Assembly: GCF_949628215.1 (NCBI RefSeq)
Contig: NC_134284.1
Coordinates: forward strand, 3,410,001-3,474,000
Reading direction: 5' to 3'
DNA from: Phalacrocorax aristotelis
Taxonomy: Eukaryota; Chordata; Aves; Suliformes; Phalacrocoracidae
Length of the DNA stretch: 64,000 nucleotides
Position 1 is the first letter of the stretch; the number at the start of each line of letters is the position of its first letter. Made by a program: the position numbers and the translations under genes. The notes under the pieces were generated by a model. That model saw only the letters and a list, made by a program, of their open reading frames with translations, searched no databases and was not told where the DNA came from. Below are positions 1-11,500 of the stretch, piece after piece.

Positions 1-1057
1 TACTACCACAGCTTCTAGGGGCAGCTGAAAATGCGGGGGTGAACAGGTTCTTCTCTTCTAGAGAAAATATTAAGCAGCAAACTGCAGAAATCGATTTTCT
101 GATTTGCATTTGCCCATAACATTCATTAACAAACAAAATGGATCCACTGTTTCATTTAATGAGAATGCATTTCCCCTCCCCCCCATGTTTATTATACCAT
201 TTTATAAAGCTCTGGGCTAAAAGCAAAGAGCTCTTCAGCCAGGAGCTGTGTTTTCCAAGCTCTGTTCCCGCATTGCCTGAAAAATGATTCACTAGAAACT
301 GCTGAACAACCTGGATTATATTTTATTTGTACCTTAAGACTAGAGGCTTTCTACTTCATGTGCATCATCTTCACCACCTAAAGCAAATACGTTTTATTTG
401 TTTCCTTGAAGCCCTTTCATTAAATGGCTGCACAGTGCAGTTTAATTAGGAAAAAAACCAACCAAACCACCAAACCCAAGCACCACTTACTGCCCTCTTT
501 GAGAGGCTGAATTTTAATCAGAACGCTCCTTTCCCCCTCACATCAGAGGATAATTAAAACGCATCACTTCCAACCCCTTGAACAAACGAAACCCCCTCGA
601 GTCCCCCTTGCCTTCCTTCAAGCACACGCAGCTGCCCGATTTCTCCACGCCAGCCGTTTAAGGATGTGCCACCGCTCCAACCGCCACGCAAGGCACCTGA
701 AAACGTCTTTGAGGCAAAAAATGGCTGAAAAAGCCAACGGCAGGAACATTCCCCGCTACGCCTGTGCGCGGCTCCACCGCCGCGCAGCGCCCGCCCCCGC
801 CCCATCAGGCTGTGCCGCGCAGCGCCGCACGCCGGCCGAGCCGGTGTTCGTATTTTAAGGGGAAAAAAAAAACCTGCTTTCTACAAAACATGCCCGGTTA
901 ACAGGCAGACGAGCGGGGCTGCGGCTCCGCTGCTCGCCCCGCAAGCCGGACCGTACCCCACACCCTTCCCGGCAGCCAGGGCAGCGCGGCGGCAGCACCG
1001 GGACGCCCCCAGCCACGCACCGGCCCCGCCGCCGGCCCCCGGCAGCGCCGCGCTCAC
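1..1057 (-). other. SCG5: Probable intron 1 of SCG5 (partial), with part of a CpG island
   Basis: No supportable coding sequence is seen. Positions 1-540 are AT-rich, and about 660-1190 are strongly CpG-rich. If the candidate exon at 1058-1180 is real, this stretch is the start of intron 1 of that minus-strand gene. The gene name rests on neighbourhood only: SCG5 follows ARHGAP11A in the same orientation in mammals. None of its coding exons lie in this window. Confidence 0.3.
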
Positions 1058-1190
1058 CTCCCGCTCCCGGTGCGGCGGCTCCGCGGCCCCGGCCCCGCGC
1101 CCCCTCTCCCCCCGCAGCGGCCCGTAGGCACCGGCCGCGGCCCCGCGCTCGCTGCAGCACGGCTCTGTCCGGCACAAAGCTTGGGGGGGG
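660..1190. promoter_or_regulatory. CpG island (left end)
   Basis: Dense CpG dinucleotides and GC-box-like runs lie between AT-rich flanks. A run of G (about 1180-1199) marks the right edge. The region likely serves as the promoter and first-exon area of a minus-strand gene, presumably SCG5. The boundaries are judged by eye. Confidence 0.55.
1058..1180 (-). other. SCG5: Candidate non-coding first exon, probably SCG5
   Basis: A good splice donor, GAG|GTGAGC, reads on the minus strand at 1060-1052 inside a CpG island. This would place the end of a first exon at 1058. The start near 1180 is only an estimate of the transcription start. ARHGAP11A ends about 2.8 kb to the right in the same orientation, and SCG5 (neuroendocrine chaperone 7B2, partner of prohormone convertase 2) starts a short distance downstream of ARHGAP11A in human. 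From family knowledge, SCG5 exon 1 is largely untranslated, so no protein match is expected here. The long reading frames across this region (98 and 106 codons) are GC-driven and not believable proteins. Any other CpG-island gene start remains possible. Confidence 0.35.
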
Positions 1191-3590
1191 GCTGGGGGGT
1201 GTTCAAGATCTCCTTTTCAGCTAAACACAATAGCCTAAAAATAAACTGAAGGTTGTTGATGGATTAACGGTTACGGAAATAAGATATTACGTATTCCTAG
1301 GATTGTGTCCGTCTTCCCGCTGCGATTTCTCCCCCCAGAATAACATGACCAATGGTTCACTTAGGGAATAGCAGTATTACTTAACCACGGGTTTTCGAGG
1401 TAACAACGTGGCAACCGCCTCTAAGCTCTCGCAGGTAAAGGCCCCCAGGTTAAGCAAATCTGTATACATCATCCATAGCAGAGGATGCCTATAAAACTCT
1501 ATATATATATATTATATATAACTATAAAAGGATGCCGCTGAATGAACCCTATCATTTAATAGCACTTGGCAAAACAGTGATTTCTAAAGACTGTTTCACG
1601 TAACACATCTTCACTGCTACTGACGTGAACATGAGACGTTCCGTTTTAGGATAACTACAGAAAAGGTCTGAAATTACATGCCATAAACCACAAGAGATCC
1701 ACGAACTACGCTTTCAAATGTAGATTACTCTTTTTTTGCTGGCCTCTAGCACATTATACATGTCTGTATAATGCAGGATTAAGCAGTAGGGACCCCCACT
1801 GGGCATCTAGCATTTCTAGTCTTTCTCCAAAATATTATCAACTTTATGTAAACCGATGTATGCCTAAACTGCTCTGTAAAACCTCTAAAAACAGAGCCTA
1901 CAAATTTCTTTGACAATCTTCCCTGGTGCTTAAGGGTTTGTCAGGCCCCTACCAAAATCTCCCTTTCCGACATTTAAGTCTACTGGTTCAAGACCAGCTT
2001 GCATTAATGACCAAAAATAGCTTACTGCTCCATCCATGACACATTGTCAAAGCTACACTAGCATTCAAAAATTCTGTTACATATTAACAGAAAAAAAAAA
2101 AATCTCAACTCAGGCCTTACTCGTTCAAACAGGAATTGATGTGACAGCTCACTATTACAGGAGTCAGATCTCATTTTCTTCCTCCTGATATTGCCTTTAT
2201 CTCCTGCCCTATGCCCATCTCCTACCTCCTTGCATCAGCTGCAACAGCTGGCAGTTGCGTTGCTGAGCCTTATTTATCTCAGTGAAATGACACAAAACAT
2301 GGTGCTCTGGTGCCTATGTTCAGCTGACTGAGGGATCTGCCAGCACCGGCTAAAGGCAGAGGGCAGGAGCATGTAGCCGAGAGGAGGGAGGAGCAGCTTC
2401 CTCTTTGGAGAGCAGTGAACTGTTATGTTGGCTCCCTTATTCCATGAAACTAAAGCTTCCACTGCTTAAGCAATCCTGTTAAGATCCTCTCATGGCTGTT
2501 TCCGTAGTGTTGGATCTTAACAACAACATAGCAACAGAGTGAGGCAGGAGAAGGGGGCAGGAGGTTTCCCCAGGTCACTGAAGGGAACCAATTCAGCTAG
2601 TAAGTTGGCAGATAGGTGGGGAAAGAGGCAGGGAACAGAAAGCAAACAGAACTATTCCTTTCATTAACATATCGCTCAAGAAGCTTAGAAGGCTACAACC
2701 TGCTACGTTATATTGTGCCAAGCCTTGGGCTAGTTGTGAGAATCACTAACACGTGTCCAAGATGAGCAAAAAGGAGAGCCACATTCTGAGAAAAGAATCA
2801 CTTCTGACTTCAGGATTTTCAGACTTACTCATTTTTGATGTCATATGCAGACTGTGGACAACATAATCTAAATTTCTAAGTCATTATAGAAAAACAGGCT
2901 CAGAAGAGGGACAAAACCACTGGTTTTATTAAAACCAAAAGTATCCAGTGCTTTCAGCTCTTACATTTTGCCAATAAGCAATCTGCATATACAGAAAACT
3001 AATGAACAGTTTCAGGTGTCTACTCTTAAATAATTTTACAACTGATGACAGACAAACGGTTTTAATTCCAAAAGATGTAAACAATGGCTTGTGCAAATCA
3101 ACTTTTAACACGCTATGGCTTCTGACGTTCACCTCTTGCAACATTATCAGCATATAAACGCTGCTTCTGCACCCGCTACTTAACACCACTCTAACTCTAA
3201 AAATAAGTTAAAACCATACTTTCATACTAAGATAAAACATTTTACTGCTCACAGCTGAAAATACTTGGTACCTATTAGAGAACACATTGCTGGATGGAGT
3301 TTTAAGACTTTTCACTTCAATAACGATGTTTATTTTCCATGTGTTCTAATAATTCTCCAGTGTTTGTGTACACATGTCAAAATACAACTCTTTCCTACAC
3401 AGCGAGGAAAATATGCTCCCCATTTACTCCAACAGAAATAAAACCCATTGTCTCAAAACAAGTGGAACTGGGGTAAGGTCCAACTTTGATATCAAAGTAG
3501 TGCTACAATACACTTAAAACTGAAGTAATAGATAAATTTTACTGTCCATACTCAGCATCAAGACATTTTCTTTCACGTATCTGTTAGTTT
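1190..3590. other. Non-coding spacer between ARHGAP11A and the left CpG island
   Basis: AT-rich sequence with only short open frames (the largest is 86 codons at 2929-3189, without recognisable features). A TA dinucleotide run sits at 1500-1520. Some of the right part may be distal ARHGAP11A 3' UTR, because further minus-strand AATAAA signals occur at 3329-3334 and 2925-2930. Confidence 0.5.
1500..1520. repeat. (TA)n microsatellite
   Basis: Alternating T and A, interrupted once by a doubled T. Probably polymorphic. Confidence 0.7.
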
Positions 3591-3609
3591 TGGTTTATAT
3601 GTCTGAGAA

Positions 3610-3955
3610 TTTATTTTTTTTTTTTTAAACTTGGTACTTAGTCTAAATACTGCAAAAATTGTTTTGGGAAATGCACCATGTTTTTAGAAACAGAGAAATT
3701 AAATATGAGATTTAACACAAACATTTGTAAAAACAGGTTATTTTTGTCTTAGAAATCAAAGTCATTTGGATGACCTGACTAGCATTTACAAACGTTTCAG
3801 TAAATGTAGAAAGCCTCAACATAAAATGTTGTTATTTGTACAAATCCATCACTTGTACGTCACAAATAATTAGAGCTAAAAAAAAAATCATACAAATTTA
3901 GATTTTCCAAAGGTTAACCAGTTTCAGTAAGCCCACGTAGCTGTCATATTTGATC
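3610..3955 (-). other. ARHGAP11A: ARHGAP11A 3' UTR (proximal form, end uncertain)
   Basis: The sequence follows the TGA stop at 3958-3956. The first minus-strand AATAAA is at 3615-3610, which would give a UTR of roughly 350-370 bases. Alternative AATAAA signals at 3334-3329 and 2930-2925 would give longer UTRs. Which one is used cannot be told from the sequence. Confidence 0.45.
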
Positions 3956-5547
3956 TCATAAGTCTACTGGTTTTGCAGTTGGAAGCAGTTTCGCTTTAGA
4001 TATTGGATTCTTTGGAGAGCCTCTATAACGAACTCTTTCTTTTCCTGAAGCACTTCTTGCGATTGTAGCTTTTTCTGGGGCAACACCTGGAATATTTACA
4101 TTTCCATTAACCTTTAAACTGGATTTCACTGTTTCGTGATTGGTTAGATCTTCTAGAACCGACTTTGATGGATGAACAGTCACTTTCTGTTCGTGGATTC
4201 CAGCAGTTTTGACAGAAACATCAAGCTTGTCTGATGGCTTTAATAGCCTGCAACATGATTTGGATGTTAAGTCTAGCTGCTTACGAGATACAGAAACTTG
4301 GTCATATGTACTTTCATTCCTGAGTGGCAAAGCCACAGAATTCTTTGAGGGCTTTTCTGTGCAGGAGAATAGTGCAGAATCATAGCTCAAAGATTTAACA
4401 AGTGGTGAGCCAACATCACTTGCTTTAAGCAGCTGAGAGCTTACAGATCGTCTGTTATCCTCCAGCAAGGAATTTATTCTTCTTACAGACTGCCTAACAG
4501 GAGTACGTTGAAACTTAAGAGGTGGTTTAGTTTTGCTTGCAGAACTTGGATCATTTAATGAAAGCTTGTTGAACCATTGTATGTGATCAGAAACCTTTCC
4601 ATGGTCAGAAGCACTTGATGTCTTAGTCAAAGTTTTACCAGAATTTTCAGCTCGCAAGTATTGTTTGCCTACTTCCTTTTGTGACTTAGGCAACCGCGAA
4701 GTAGTAGGAAGCTGTCCTACCACAGGAAGTTCAGTAGTATCTTCTTCCAAATTACAGCATTTTACCATAGAGTTTCCAGCTGTTTGTGAGTGTGTTAGTT
4801 CTATTTCCTCTTTTCTTCTAATGAAATCTGATTTGTTTAAGTCATCTTTTGATGAACTGCTCTGAACAGTCAACTTCTCTTCTCTGGCCGGTACTTGAGG
4901 CACAGGAGGTTCTGTTGCATTTTTTATATCTGGTTTTGGGACCTGAAGTTCAATCTCAATAGAAGTTTTGAAGTTTCTTTTCTCCAAAACCTTAATTTCA
5001 TCTTTTTTTGATTGCTGTTTATCAACAGCATAAGATTGATTAAATTGGTGCAACATGTCTCTGGATTTTGTATTTGCTAGATTTTCAGAAGCTTCTTCAG
5101 CTAACAACTCTTTCTCTGGACTGCACCCTCTGAGACACAGACTTTCATTCAATCTTTCACCTGCTACATCTGAGAGGGAAGATTTTGTATCACCTATCAA
5201 ATTGTGAAGATTACTTCCAGATGCAGAGAAGGCTTCCTTAACTTTCAGTAATGTTTCTGCAGTTGAATTACTTTCCTCTTCACAAAGCAAGAGTTCTAAG
5301 CTGTTGTCTTGTTTGCTTACAGTTGTGGATTTGAGTTCATCTGGAACAACTGGTGGCTTTCCAAATATCAAAACAGATTCTGAAGAACCAGTTCCTATTT
5401 CAGGGTGTCCTGGCAGAATTCCCTCATTCCGAATGATCACTTGAGAATCCGTAACAGTAGGATTAGTCCATGACATTCGGTGAACTATTTTATCGTGACA
5501 TTTTGGAGTTAGCAAGTTTTCTTCTGACTTGCTCACATTCTTTGAAC
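3956..5547 (-). CDS. ARHGAP11A: ARHGAP11A terminal coding exon 12 (residues 499-1028)
   Basis: A single 1.59-kb exon after TTTTAAG. It begins [20 protein letters not shown], runs through [19 protein letters not shown] and ends [14 protein letters not shown]. It carries about half the protein: a serine/lysine-rich, probably disordered tail with conserved islands such as [11 protein letters not shown] and [20 protein letters not shown]. Tails of this kind in the family carry regulatory and mitotic phosphorylation sites; that role is inferred here. Confidence 0.97.
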
Positions 5548-8500
5548 CTTAAAATAAAGGTCAGGGTTTAAGAATAATATGTTGCAGTTTTAATGATCAT
5601 TAGAGGCAAAATTATTGCTAAAAACCCTCTGATTATCAAAGCAGCACGGAATTTAAAGATGCCATTAGTCCCTTAAGTTTGAGATGTGAAAAAAGGTCGT
5701 AATATTAAAGAACCAAGATCACATATCTCACCTTGCTTAACTAACATAAGAGAACTACTGAAATACTCTAGAAACACAAGCAGCCTGTCCTAAACAAATT
5801 CTTTTTCCCCAGGAGCCACTAACATTCAAGCAACTTGTCCAACTAGCTAGAAGCATTTTTAATCCATTTGCTTTTATAACTTTATTCATAAAGTTATTTT
5901 TGCTTTACAGAAGTATAAATTTTCCCGTTCTAATATATTCTGTTAGATAATTACCTTTCTTAGAGAATTTTTCATTGACACATGGGCTGAAAAGTACACC
6001 TCTTTTTGCACATTCAGTTCTGCTTTCCAAACCTTGTTGACTTGCAAGACGCCTTCCAATATTTTCAGATCTATTACCAACCGCACATCCTGATGCAATA
6101 TTCTTGAACAAACACAAGGTGTTAATTACTTCCATATAGACTTGTAATTTGAAATCTCATTTATAGAGGAACCTCCAGGAAAAGGCTACATAACTCAGCC
6201 AGAGCAGCCTTTTCCTGGTCATACTTCATCTTCCCTCGATTCTCTGTAGACCTAGGTAGGAAACAACCCACCTGCAGTAAGGTGGGCTTAACCACGCTCT
6301 GAACATAGTGTTCCTGTGCATAGGCTCTGTAATACCAGAATTTCAGGAACTGAGAGACTTACTGATCACAAGTGCAGTGGGTTGACCCCATCTGGCACGT
6401 AAGCTTCAAACCAGCCGCTTGCTCACTTCCCCCACTCCCCAGCAGGATGAGTGGGAGAACTGGAACAGCAAGCAGGGGGACAATGACCAAACACCCCCAC
6501 AAACTCACAACTGATGCAAAAGCAATCACTCACACAAGTAGACCGATGCCCAGCCAGCCCCTGAGCAGCAGCTACTTTGCAAAAACTCCCCCCCATTCCC
6601 AGTTTTATTGGTGAGCATGACATTATATGGCAGGGAATAGTCCCTTGCTCAATTCAGGTCAGCTGTCCCAGCCATCCCCTCTCGCAGCCTCTTGCAGTAC
6701 AAGCTGATCAGTTATTGCTATGAAAATAAACCTAGGGCTTCTTGTACTTGATAGCAGGTCCAGTTATGCTGTGATCCCTCCATTACCAAATAAGTCCTTC
6801 CTGCTACTGGAAAAGCAGTGCCCAAAATTAAAATTTGCATGGTAACAAGAAATCTGGGTTCAAAGCAGAATACTTACTATTTCTCTGTTGCTTTTCCCCA
6901 AACCAAACTTCAAGCGCAATGACCTACGAACCATTTCTTTTCGGCTAATCTTTGGAGAAAAACAACCTGTCTTTCCTGATTCAGCCCTGGCAGGACAGAA
7001 GGAAAGAAGTGATACATGAAAAAAACGTTCTTAGGAGGACAATGAAAACATGCTGACATTTATTTACGGTTATTTCTTCTACTTTTACTTCTTCTGTTGC
7101 CTTCTTACCAAGCTTTTTTAATAGGCACAAGGCTACTATACTGATCTTATTTTGTTCTGAGCTCCATTTTGCCACATGGAAGATCGCCACATGGCAATTT
7201 TAAGATTGCTATAAAAATTTGATATGTTTTGAACAGCAAAAAGGATCATTTGAAGACAGATTGAGATTTTACACTTCATTAGCCCAGGGCTCTAGACCTA
7301 CCTTTCCCAAGTTATCTTTAGTTTCTGAGAACTAAGGCAAATTACCTGTATAATTTTTTGTTTGCATGTCTTTTACTTCTCCTGTTCCCTGTACTAGACA
7401 GATGATTTTCACCACCAGTTGAAGGAGACAAGGAGGTTTGTGACGACTCAAGAGACACACAAGGGCTGGCTTCAAACTGAACTACAGGAACAAAATCATA
7501 TTTACATGATCTTAAAATAGTCACATTTTTTCAGATAAAAGCTTAACAGTTAATACAACAAAGCGTAAGTTTTTAAACAGCACAGATTTGTTTGCTTATT
7601 TTGTGGAGTGCTGACTTGAAATTACTTTGAGACTTCCACTTTTATTTAATATTAAATTAAGCTGTTGCTTATAGCATCCATAGAAGCAGCTGGATTGCAA
7701 TCAATTGCATGCTACTGATATCAGTACCTCAAGTAAGTTTCCACACTGCTATCAGCAGGTCAGTTCCTCAGATTTAAGAGCATAATAAGAAAAGTTAGAT
7801 TCAGTCTTAATATTACTTGTAGTGTGCTTTTTTTTTTTTTAAATAGCTAGCCAGAACAGTTAAAGAAACAATAAATGAAACAGTTGCTATTCTACTACTA
7901 AACTTTTTTACGAAACAAATCATTAACTAATATCTTTTGAGGACGTCATTGCTTTGGTTTGCTTATCCATAGAAACAAGAATATCATGGTGACCATGAAA
8001 TTATTTAATAAACAAAAAACCCAGGAAGTTTTATATTACTCAACTGAGGAAAAGAAATTGATCTTCAGACAAAACAAACACGCCAATCTAGAAATATGTT
8101 TTCACTCTAACTTCAGTTGGTAGCACATTAAAGAACCAAACAAAAATAAAACAGGATTTGCAGAAGAGCCTGAGAGTTGGAAGCACTCTAATAGAATTAA
8201 GTGGTATTAAAGCATTGTCAAAACAAGAGTAAAACTTTTCCTATAGAATTCTGACATTATTTAGCATCTACAGAAAACAAGAGGCGACTGGTTCAAGGAA
8301 GTACCTTTTCAATAGCAACAATTACATTCCACATAGGGCTAAGACCAGCTATTTAAGTATTTAGGAGACAGAAGGCTACAACTTTCAAAAGGTTGGAAGC
8401 ATAGCCAGTCTTCATGGATTTGTGTGCTATCACAGAAATGTGATTATAACCTAGGTGATACAGAGGGACTGAAAAAGATAAAATGACATCAGGATTGCAG

Positions 8501-11500
8501 AGTTGAGAGATTAATCTAACAGAAAACAAGAAACAGAATTCTGCTTTTGCTTAATCCATGTTACATGACAGTCACTGATGAACATAATCGGACTATTTAC
8601 CAAGACGGGAAAGTAGTTCAAGGAGCACGGTTAAGTGAAGATTATCACTGATAGCCTAACAAGAATAAAAGACAGTACATTTAAATTAAAAGCCATAAAG
8701 AACCACTTCAAGCATCAAGGAAAAAATGAAGGCACTGTACCTGATGCTGGTGTTGAGCTGCTGTTAAAAATGCTACTTGGTAACAACTCAAAAGCAAAAC
8801 TATGCTTGAAAGATCGTCTCTTCTTGCTGGACAAGCCCTGAGAGCAATCAGTTGGAAGTTTACGCTTGGTACTTGGAGTAAGAACCACTGGAGTCACCGA
8901 TGAAAGGACTGAAATTAAGGAAGTCAAATTTGCAATAACAGCTTAAAATGTTGAGAGCTTACTAAAATACAAACACTTTTTTTTAAGCTGTGAAAGAAAA
9001 TTTTAAAAGCTTAGCCAAAAGGCATGCACTTTGAACAGGCAAAGCAATCAGTATAGCTTAAGGTTTGGGGTCTTTTTTTATTTTGTTGGTTTTTTTGCAA
9101 GCTAGAGTACCAGAGGGGAAAATCCAAACCCACACATTAATGAAATAATATGGGTATTAGGGGGAAAAACCAAAAAGTAGTATAGCATCTTCTGTAAGTT
9201 GAAGAGACAGAGTAAGAGTGAAAGAATTTCAGTCCTGGCAAATTAATTCCCAAGATGATAAAATGCTGCACTACTGCACTGAAGCCTTAGTGTGCATTAG
9301 ACAAAAAGTGCAAGTTCAGTTGTGTAATCCTAGAACCACACAGGTCACTGCTGCAGTGATTGTAGCTGCTCCAAAAACTACAGTAAATGCAGTATCCTTA
9401 GTAAATGTGTATCTATATTCAAAGTTTTAAACAATTTAAACATAATCACTTATGTTCAACTAGTTCTAGTTTTTCAGTTAAAAAAATGTGGAATATAGTT
9501 GACAAATCCAGAAGATACTGCATAGGCTTTACTTAGTACAAATACACCAATACCTACCGCTTCTGTCTTGTTGAGGTGTAGTGGAGGGTGTTCTGTTAGA
9601 TTTAAATTTATTCAGTGCTCCACTAACAATATCTGAAATGCAAGACACACCGAGCAATCAAATTTAAAGATGAAGTTTGTCTTGCTCTATTTTCAACTCA
9701 ACTTGCGTTCTTTCAGAGAGAAATGAAGCAAATCAGTTTAAATTGTTGCTTTATGTAAGGAAAACCATAGTCCAGATCTCACCAACATAGTTTTTGTTGC
9801 TTTCACAGTAGCTGAAAAATTCTATTTTCCTTAACAAAAAAAAAAAAAGTAAAAAAAAAGAAAATTCCTGCATAGACAGAAGTTTCTTGTAGAAAATTCT
9901 ACTGGCCATTATAAAATTATTTGCCTTCTGATTTCTTGTAGGCAAACCTAGGAGGTATCCATTGAAGGCCCTCTCACAGGCTTTCTCATTTTACTGGACA
10001 GTTGTCTTGAAGCCAAAAAGCTTTTAGAGCTTTGAAGTTAGGCCCAAATAGAAGTATGAAGTTTTGGTCTTGCAAAGAAATAACACACAACTTTTCTGTG
10101 AACTATGTGCATTTGTTTCGGTGTGTTGGTGTTTTTAAAGGCAAAGTTAAACCCAACAGAGTATATGCATGAGGTTTTACTGTTTTTCCTGTCTTTAAAA
10201 GTGTAAAATGAAGTATTTTTATTAAGTGCTATTGTAACCTACAGTTGTATTTCCATGTGTTCATAGCAAAGCTTAGCAAACTACAAGACTGTCGTACTTT
10301 TATGGTGTCTGGTAGATATCGGGTAGTTTTTAAAAACTCATCTTCAAAAATAAAGTGTAATAATATTATGTTTTACTGCATCTGGAGAAAGAGTAGAAGC
10401 TGCCTACTATTGTAATCCTATTTCACAGAATTACCAAATTCTAATTGCTTCTCCTCAAAATTTTAACATCCACAAACATTTATCACCTTGTAACTCCAGG
10501 ATGACCTCCCTTCTTCTGAGTAGAAAAGTCTATTACAGAAGAAAAACATTCCTTGGCTAAACATATGCAATAGTAAAGCCTTAATTTCAATTGCTGTCAG
10601 GTCAAATATTCCAGGTACACAAGCTAAATACGTATTCATATTTTTATAGCAATGTATAAAAGGTCAGTGCTACAGTGGATTTGACTCAAGTCAAGCATAC
10701 GTATTCCAGAGTATTTCCTCAAAGAGAACACAGAGGAACAGAGAAGATACCATTTGATTGTCGTATTTGGCAACCTCCCCACCATTGAATAGCTAAACTG
10801 AAAAAAACCAACAAAAAAATAACAAACCCACCAACAGATCCATGGTATTAGAGCACACAGTATCCAGTAATATCCAGTTCAGGGTTACACTTCAAGGCAC
10901 AAATTAATTACTGTAACTCAAAACACACACACCATTTATATCCTTGCCTTCTCATGACCCATTGATCAATGAATGCAATAGCTTTAGGTGTCTAAGTATA
11001 ATTTCAAAACTAGCGAAAAAAAAAACTTTCAGTGTCCTGCAACAGTATCTGAAGTTGACTCACAAAAAGCTGGAACATTAGTCTGGCTTCACAAATCCAA
11101 ACACAAGAAAAACAGCTTCTTTGGCAGACAGACATACTAAAAAAATCTCAGAGTAAACATACCATAAAGTTATGCAGTTACTGAAGTCTTTTATAGATTT
11201 TGCAAATCAAACCCAAACAAATTTCACAGGCATCTATTCTGCTTGTGGAAGAACGAAGTGCTTAGGATCAGCATACCCAAAGTCTCAAAATAATTCTATT
11301 ATAGTTGCTGAAACTTTCATACAACATACCTACCCCCAACACTTCGGTGCCTCTTTTTCTTACGTTCACTGGGAGATTCGTTTTCACTGTCTTCGTGGCC
11401 CCACAGTGAGGGAGTAGACTGAAACGCATCAACACCTAACATTAGAGGAATCTTCTCCAAGATAAATTCTGGTACTTGTCCTGAATTAGTTGAGAAATAG

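Noticed and set aside
855-1177. 106- and 98-codon minus frames in the left CpG island
   Set aside because: GC-driven Arg/Gly/Ala-rich sequence without recognisable domain. The region is better read as an untranslated first exon and promoter.
4665-4865. 66-codon plus-strand frame
   Set aside because: Fully antisense to ARHGAP11A exon 12.
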